9,596 nt of DNA from NCBI GenBank assembly GCA_002422045.1, contig DITG01000109.1, positions 752 to 10,347 on the forward strand, given 5' to 3'. This document shows, one piece after another, positions 5,468-9,596 of the stretch; the first letter of the stretch is position 1, and each line of letters begins with the position of its first letter. The translations under genes and the position numbers were made by a program. Source of the DNA: Acholeplasmataceae bacterium UBA6190 (lineage in GTDB: Bacteria > Bacillota_I > Bacilli_A > Acholeplasmatales > Acholeplasmataceae). The notes beneath the pieces were generated by a model. It had not been told where the DNA came from, searched no databases, and saw only the letters and a list, made by a program, of their open reading frames with translations.

Positions 5468-7024
5468 ATGTCTATTTACACCTATCAAACAGAACCGCTC
5501 ACTGATTTCACAAAACCGGAATTCATCGAGAAGTATCAGAAAGGATTATCGATTGTCGAATCCTATTTGGGTAAGTCTTATGACTTAATCATCGATGGCA
5601 AGCGCATCAAGACCGAAAAACAATTGAAGTCCTTGAATCCTGCCAAACACAGTGAAGTGATTGGTACTGTTTCGCAAGGATCGATTGCACATGCAGACCA
5701 TGCCATAGAAGTCGCTTTAAAAGCATTTGAGACTTGGAAACATGTTGATGCCAAAGTCAGAGCCGATGTCTTGTTTAAGTCAGCAGGACTCTTACGGAAA
5801 AGAAAATTCGAATTTGCAGCATTGATGACCAAAGAAGCAGGCAAACCTTGGGGTGAAGCGGATGCTGACGTGGCTGAAGCCATCGATTTCTTGGAATACT
5901 ATGGTAGACAGATGCTCAATATAGAGCGTATTGATGATGTGGTGCTTTCCAGAAGAGATTTAGAAAGAAATGAATATCGTTATATTCCACTTGGCGTTGG
6001 TGCGATCATTTCCCCATGGAACTTCCCACTGGCCATTTTGGTTGGTATGACGACCGCAGCCATCGTTTCAGGGAACACAGTCATTGTCAAACCGGCATCA
6101 ACCACCATGGTCATAGCCTATAAGTTCATGGAAGTATTGGAAGAAGCGGGATTGCCCAATGGCGTGATTGCCTTCATGCCAGGCAGTGGTGCTGAAATCG
6201 GTGACTATATCGTCAATCATCCGAAAATCAGATTCATCTCATTCACTGGTAGCAAAGAAGTCGGTATCTCCATTTATGAACGTGCCGCCAAAGTTCAAAA
6301 AGGACAGATCTGGCTGAAACGTGTCATTGCTGAAATGGGTGGTAAAGATGCCATCATCGTCGATAGCGATGCAGACTTGAATCTTGCTGCTGATTCGATT
6401 GTGAAATCCGCATTCGGATTTTCTGGACAGAAATGCTCAGCTTGTTCGAGAGCGATCATTCATCAGGATGTCTATGATGTTGTCTTGCAAAAAATGAAGG
6501 ACATCACGTTGAAGCTGAATGTCGGCAATCCTGATTTCAAAGAAACTTTTGTCGGACCTGTCAATGACAAACGTGCTTTTGAAAAGATAACCTCCTATTT
6601 TGAAGTTGCCAAACAAGAAGGACGCATTGTCACTGGAGGATCATCGGATGGATCTACTGGTTATTTCATCCAACCGACGATTGTCGCTGATGTCAAACCC
6701 GATTCCAGACTGATGCAAGAAGAAATCTTTGGACCCATCCTTGCAGTCTGCAAAGTCAAGGACTTCCAAGAAGCATTGGATGTAGCAAACAACACCGAAT
6801 ATGGACTCACCGGTGCCGTCATTTCCAATAACCGCATGCATTTGGAACTTGCAAGAAGAGACTTCCATGTCGGTAATCTCTATTTCAACCGTAAGTGTAC
6901 AGGAGCGATTGTTGGCTATCAACCATTTGGCGGATTCAACATGAGCGGAACCGATTCCAAAGCGGGCGGACCGGATTATCTGGTCTTACACATGCAAGGT
7001 AAAACCATTTCTGAGACATTCTAA
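5468..7024 (+). CDS. rocA: Delta-1-pyrroline-5-carboxylate (L-glutamate gamma-semialdehyde) dehydrogenase
   Basis: A 518-residue aldehyde dehydrogenase, close in length and along its whole sequence to Bacillus RocA (about 515). Landmarks are the N-terminal ESYLGKSY region, KEAGKPWGEADADVAEAIDF (123-142), the NAD-site ISPWNFP (181-187, N185), VIVKPA with K208, the general base E289 in AEMGGKD, and the catalytic thiol C323 in GQKCSACSR. The C-terminal block from GAIVGYQPFGG to SGTDSKAGGPDY is characteristic of P5C dehydrogenases and not of generic aldehyde dehydrogenases. It oxidises glutamate semialdehyde, the open form of P5C, to glutamate with NAD+. AAGGAG stands just before ATG 5468, only 17 bases after the flavoprotein stop, so it belongs to the same operon. 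This gene gives the strongest clue to what the five upstream redox subunits do. Confidence 0.94.
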   Translation: MSIYTYQTEPLTDFTKPEFIEKYQKGLSIVESYLGKSYDLIIDGKRIKTEKQLKSLNPAKHSEVIGTVSQGSIAHADHAIEVALKAFETWKHVDAKVRADVLFKSAGLLRKRKFEFAALMTKEAGKPWGEADADVAEAIDFLEYYGRQMLNIERIDDVVLSRRDLERNEYRYIPLGVGAIISPWNFPLAILVGMTTAAIVSGNTVIVKPASTTMVIAYKFMEVLEEAGLPNGVIAFMPGSGAEIGDYIVNHPKIRFISFTGSKEVGISIYERAAKVQKGQIWLKRVIAEMGGKDAIIVDSDADLNLAADSIVKSAFGFSGQKCSACSRAIIHQDVYDVVLQKMKDITLKLNVGNPDFKETFVGPVNDKRAFEKITSYFEVAKQEGRIVTGGSSDGSTGYFIQPTIVADVKPDSRLMQEEIFGPILAVCKVKDFQEALDVANNTEYGLTGAVISNNRMHLELARRDFHVGNLYFNRKCTGAIVGYQPFGGFNMSGTDSKAGGPDYLVLHMQGKTISETF

Positions 7025-7028
7025 AGAT

Positions 7029-7052
7029 AAAGAGCGCAACTTGCGCTCTTTT
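7029..7052. terminator. Bidirectional terminator between the converging operons
   Basis: AAAGAGCGCAA (7029-7039) and TTGCGCTCTTT (7041-7051) are perfect inverse complements around a single base, so the realistic hairpin is GC-rich with a small loop. On the plus strand it runs into TTTT. On the minus strand it is followed by a weaker T-rich stretch. It sits in the 33-bp gap between the stops of rocA (7024) and citXG (7058) and probably ends both transcripts. Confidence 0.85.
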
Positions 7053-7057
7053 GTTTG

Positions 7058-8326
7058 TCATAGGATAAGTGATCTCACTTGATGTAGAAATAGGGTTGCA
7101 ACCAGTAAGTCCGCCGATCCTCCGAGACTTAAACGTTTAGAGATGGCATAGGCTGTGATTTTTTGTGCGACTTTGTCATCTTTCACATCTGCACCTTTTA
7201 GCATGTCTTTGAAAAACTGGACTTGTTCAAGACTCCCTGCACGGTGCATCAAGACAGTATCATCTGTCTTCAAGGCGATTGTTTTAAGGACATGCCGGAT
7301 CAAACCGTCAGATAGGGGATTATCCTCAAGCAAGGACAGAGCATGCAAGATACTTGGAAATCCCAAGTGAGCTTCACCTCTCACACCGAGCGTACCATAG
7401 GTCAAATACATCCGTTTTCCAATCGAATCTTGAGTGCTATTGAACTCGAGTAGCAATGGCTCTGAAATGGTTTTGATATGCTTGAAAATGGCTTCAAATG
7501 GCTCTCCGTGAGACATCACATATCCTGATGAAAGCAGAATAAGTCCTAAAACGAAGATTAACCCCTTGTAGCAATTGATACCACCAGTTGCCTCAAGCAT
7601 CGCTTGCTCTGCCTTGATGCCTATGGGTCTCGATGAACTGAGGAGGATCTTGATGTCATGGGCGTGATAGCCATGAAGAAAAATCTCCATGAAATAGGGC
7701 AAGAGTGCGTCACGCGCTTTGATCATGAGATGATAATTCATATCAGCGTGCGATCCCTGTGATGATTTTGTGACCAATCCGAACTTATGCTCGAGGTCGA
7801 GTTCTGCGGTGATTGAATCTTCAACGAGTCCGGCAATCACCACTTCAAGATGGTGCAAAACAGTTTGCCTGATGTGAGAAATCAGTGTTTCTAGACTGTG
7901 TTTTTCTGTTCTTCGACAAACGATCGTTTCGCTGCCACAAATCATGCAAGCTCTTGGTTTTAGACCTAACTGAACTCTCGATAAAGAGTGTGATTTGCCT
8001 TCAAGATGAAGATCCAGATCAATCAGACGTCCCAAAGGATGTGTGTCTTCGATGTTCATTAGTGTTTGTTTGATGTTTGCCTCGTTTTCTGTTTCAAGTG
8101 TCAAGAGTGCGTAGGGAAATGTTTCTGATGTCATCAACGAGATTACTTTCACGTTCAGTTGATCTTGGACGACATGAACAAACAAGCGCACCAAAAGATG
8201 CGCCTCACTGATATTTTTATCATCGCCTGGTATATTGGCTTGGATGGAGATGACTGTAGGATGTGATTCAAGAAGTTTGGCAATCAGCCCTGCTTTTTTT
8301 TCTAATGCAATCAGATGATCACTCAT
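7058..8326 (-). CDS. citXG: CitX-CitG fusion: citrate lyase prosthetic-group synthesis and transfer
   Basis: A 422-residue two-domain protein. Residues about 1-165 match CitX (apo-citrate-lyase phosphoribosyl-dephospho-CoA transferase), with IPGDDKN (32-38), HPLGRLIDLDL (96-106) and RACMICG (125-131). Residues about 166-422 match CitG (triphosphoribosyl-dephospho-CoA synthase), with FGLVTKSSQGSHADMNY (182-198), ATGGINCYKG (246-255), RGEAHLGFPS (316-325) and the late LSLGGSADLL block (399-408). CitG makes the prosthetic-group precursor from ATP and dephospho-CoA, and CitX attaches it to the citrate lyase acyl carrier protein CitD. Fused CitXG proteins are known, for example in Haemophilus. The start overlaps the citC stop as ATGA (8323-8326), so the two are translationally coupled. 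It is the last gene of the operon and is intact. Confidence 0.92.
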   Translation of the reverse strand: MSDHLIALEKKAGLIAKLLESHPTVISIQANIPGDDKNISEAHLLVRLFVHVVQDQLNVKVISLMTSETFPYALLTLETENEANIKQTLMNIEDTHPLGRLIDLDLHLEGKSHSLSRVQLGLKPRACMICGSETIVCRRTEKHSLETLISHIRQTVLHHLEVVIAGLVEDSITAELDLEHKFGLVTKSSQGSHADMNYHLMIKARDALLPYFMEIFLHGYHAHDIKILLSSSRPIGIKAEQAMLEATGGINCYKGLIFVLGLILLSSGYVMSHGEPFEAIFKHIKTISEPLLLEFNSTQDSIGKRMYLTYGTLGVRGEAHLGFPSILHALSLLEDNPLSDGLIRHVLKTIALKTDDTVLMHRAGSLEQVQFFKDMLKGADVKDDKVAQKITAYAISKRLSLGGSADLLVATLFLHQVRSLIL

Positions 8327-9318
8327 GATTTAAACAACGCTTTTCCTTTTTTTGAGACTAAAAAACGGTAAGTCACACCAGGAACAAAAGGTTTGAGCGA
8401 CTTGAATTTTTGATCTCGTGCAAGACGTCTCACCAGGGATGCACTGACGATATGATGATCTTTTGCAAGACGATCGATGGAAATCCACTGATCTTTCAAG
8501 ATTCTATGCATCGTTTCATTGTATTGTCTGGTCATGGCATCCAAAGGTTCAGTGCCAGCATAGCGGAAATCGATATTGAAAATGTCCATGAAATACTGTT
8601 TGAAGATCATGATGTCTAAATCCATGAACATCTGGGAAGCCTGATTGATTTCTTTCAAGAAATAAGTTGGGAACGTGGCTGCAGAAATGATATAAGGTGT
8701 TGAAGGTAAAATATGAACGTTCCTGTAATGAGATGTTGCTTTTTTGAGCAACCGGTAACGCACAGAAAATGGATAAACAGAGAGATTTTCTTCCACCAGG
8801 AAAATGATCACATTGTCTTGCTGACTGGCACATTTTTCAATCAAATAAAGATGACCTTTGGTCACTGGATTGCAATTCATGACAATCGAGGCTGTTGTTC
8901 CTCGTTCAAGTTTGAGCGTTTTCTTCAGATCAGTGAGTCTTTCACGGATGGTATACGTTGCATTTTCTAGGAGTGCAATGGTATCTGTTTGGATGATCAA
9001 CGAAAAATGAAGGCTCGAAAAAATCGCGACATATTCAGGCTTCGTATAAATGAAGTATTTGGTAATGTGACGTTCATTCAATCGGTCAATGAGGGTTTGT
9101 ACAACCAGAGCCGTCAGGTTCTCGCCTTGTCGTTTCGGATCAATAGCAATCATTTTCAGCACATTGGCATACAAGGAACCGGTAGCAACCAGTTCTGTTT
9201 CATCATAAATGCCGATGGTCAGATCGATTTTTTCATCGATATGAAGACCCTGACTTTGAACCAAAGCGAAGGCTTGGTCTTTCTCATGTTGCAAGATACA
9301 ATCACGAATGTGCAACAT
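8323..9318 (-). CDS. citC: [Citrate (pro-3S)-lyase] ligase
   Basis: A 331-residue protein that acetylates the prosthetic group of citrate lyase using acetate and ATP, activating the enzyme. The N-terminal part (about 1-125) resembles a GNAT domain, with VATGSLYANVLKMIAIDPKR (44-63). The C-terminal part is a nucleotidyltransferase fold with NPVTKGHLYLIE (150-161, the T-x-G-H nucleotide motif) and ISAS-like VSASLVR (291-297). FPTYFLKEI (216-224) and AGTEPLDAMTRQYN (254-267) are typical of CitC. I chose ATG 9318 because GGAGG (complement of 9327-9331) lies eight bases before it and the frame then overlaps the end of citF by 17 bases. An upstream in-frame ATG at 9384 would sit deep inside citF and add an uncharacteristic 22 residues. 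Length is slightly below the E. coli protein (352). Confidence 0.93.
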   Translation of the reverse strand: MLHIRDCILQHEKDQAFALVQSQGLHIDEKIDLTIGIYDETELVATGSLYANVLKMIAIDPKRQGENLTALVVQTLIDRLNERHITKYFIYTKPEYVAIFSSLHFSLIIQTDTIALLENATYTIRERLTDLKKTLKLERGTTASIVMNCNPVTKGHLYLIEKCASQQDNVIIFLVEENLSVYPFSVRYRLLKKATSHYRNVHILPSTPYIISAATFPTYFLKEINQASQMFMDLDIMIFKQYFMDIFNIDFRYAGTEPLDAMTRQYNETMHRILKDQWISIDRLAKDHHIVSASLVRRLARDQKFKSLKPFVPGVTYRFLVSKKGKALFKS

Positions 9319-9595
9319 AAGGATGTCCTCCGACTTGAAAAAGCGTATCGATGACAGAGCCGTCGCGGTATCTGACAATACCAATCACACGTTCAGATAA
9401 CACCAGTGGTTTTGGTACACCTGTCATGCTGATGGCATGATGATAAAGGTCACGCATGCTGACAATATTCAATTTCGAGTTTTTCAGTTGATCAATCAGA
9501 TCTTGTCTTCTCGGGTTGATGACAATCCCGCGTTCAGTGACCAGACAGTCGACTGATTCACCTGGAGTCGTTATCGTCGTGACTTTGTCTTTGAC
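9302..9595 (-). CDS. citF: Citrate lyase alpha subunit, C-terminal part (cut by the window edge)
   Basis: The last 97 codons of a minus-strand gene that enters from the right and stops at TGA 9304-9302. The segments VTERGIVINPRRQDLIDQL and ERVIGIVRYRDGSVIDTLFQV match the C-terminus of CitF, the citrate:acetyl-ACP transferase (alpha) subunit of citrate lyase. The alpha subunit swaps the acetyl group on the acyl carrier protein for citrate, and CitE then cleaves the citryl thioester. The final residues extend slightly past the E. coli end (GGHPYVAHS). Its stop lies 17 bases inside citC, so the order is citF-citC-citXG. citD and citE are presumably just beyond the window. Confidence 0.92.
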   Translation of the reverse strand, partial: VKDKVTTITTPGESVDCLVTERGIVINPRRQDLIDQLKNSKLNIVSMRDLYHHAISMTGVPKPLVLSERVIGIVRYRDGSVIDTLFQVGGHPYVAHS

Positions 9596-9596
9596 C

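Noticed and set aside
9319..9384. An upstream start for citC at 9384
   Set aside because: It would overlap citF by 83 bases and add residues unlike CitC; ATG 9318 has a GGAGG site at the right distance.
1..9596. CRISPR array, insertion sequence, phage, toxin-antitoxin or defence genes
   Set aside because: No regularly spaced direct repeats, transposase or integrase motifs, terminal inverted repeats or small paired genes were seen; nearly all the DNA is accounted for by metabolic and transport genes.

Overview
The window looks like a chromosomal segment of a low-to-moderate GC Gram-positive-type bacterium (Bacillota or a close mollicute-like relative). Supporting signs are strong GGAGG-type ribosome binding sites, extended -10 promoters, short hairpin-plus-T-run terminators, a cre-like box, and a RocA-type P5C dehydrogenase. 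Tryptophan is encoded by TGG and TGA is used as stop, so the code is standard rather than Mycoplasma-type. No insertion sequence, phage gene, CRISPR array, tRNA or rRNA is visible.

Layout. (1) 1-50: tail of an unidentified upstream gene. (2) 55-729: HAD-family phosphatase, closed by a terminator. (3) 790-1960: a monocistronic metal-transport unit made of a strong promoter, a yybP-ykoY-type (manganese) riboswitch, an overlapping intrinsic terminator and a CaCA-family cation antiporter, again closed by a UUCG terminator. (4) 2080-7052: a six-gene plus-strand operon preceded by a cre-like box and a perfect 20-bp palindrome lying on an extended -10 promoter. It encodes a [2Fe-2S] ferredoxin-like subunit, an FAD/NAD(P)-type flavoprotein, a two-cluster ferredoxin, a BFD-like [2Fe-2S] protein, a DadA/sarcosine-oxidase-beta-like flavoprotein and a RocA-type delta-1-pyrroline-5-carboxylate dehydrogenase. 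(5) 7058-9595, minus strand: the end of a citrate lyase operon, citF (C-terminal part only), citC and a citX-citG fusion, converging on the proline operon at a shared bidirectional terminator.

How the parts fit. The five redox genes plus P5C dehydrogenase read best as a multi-subunit proline (or related imino acid) dehydrogenase. It would oxidise L-proline to P5C, which opens to glutamate semialdehyde and is then oxidised by the sixth protein to glutamate. The dehydrogenase differs from ordinary PutA/ProDH in being a hetero-oligomer with several Fe-S centres, and from HcnB/LhpE-type systems in having its BFD domain on a separate polypeptide, with a ferredoxin gene inserted between. The citrate lyase genes point to fermentative citrate cleavage (citrate to acetate and oxaloacetate).

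The two points most worth a second look are the manganese riboswitch controlling a protein that would otherwise be annotated as a calcium/sodium antiporter, and the architecture and control region of the dehydrogenase operon.
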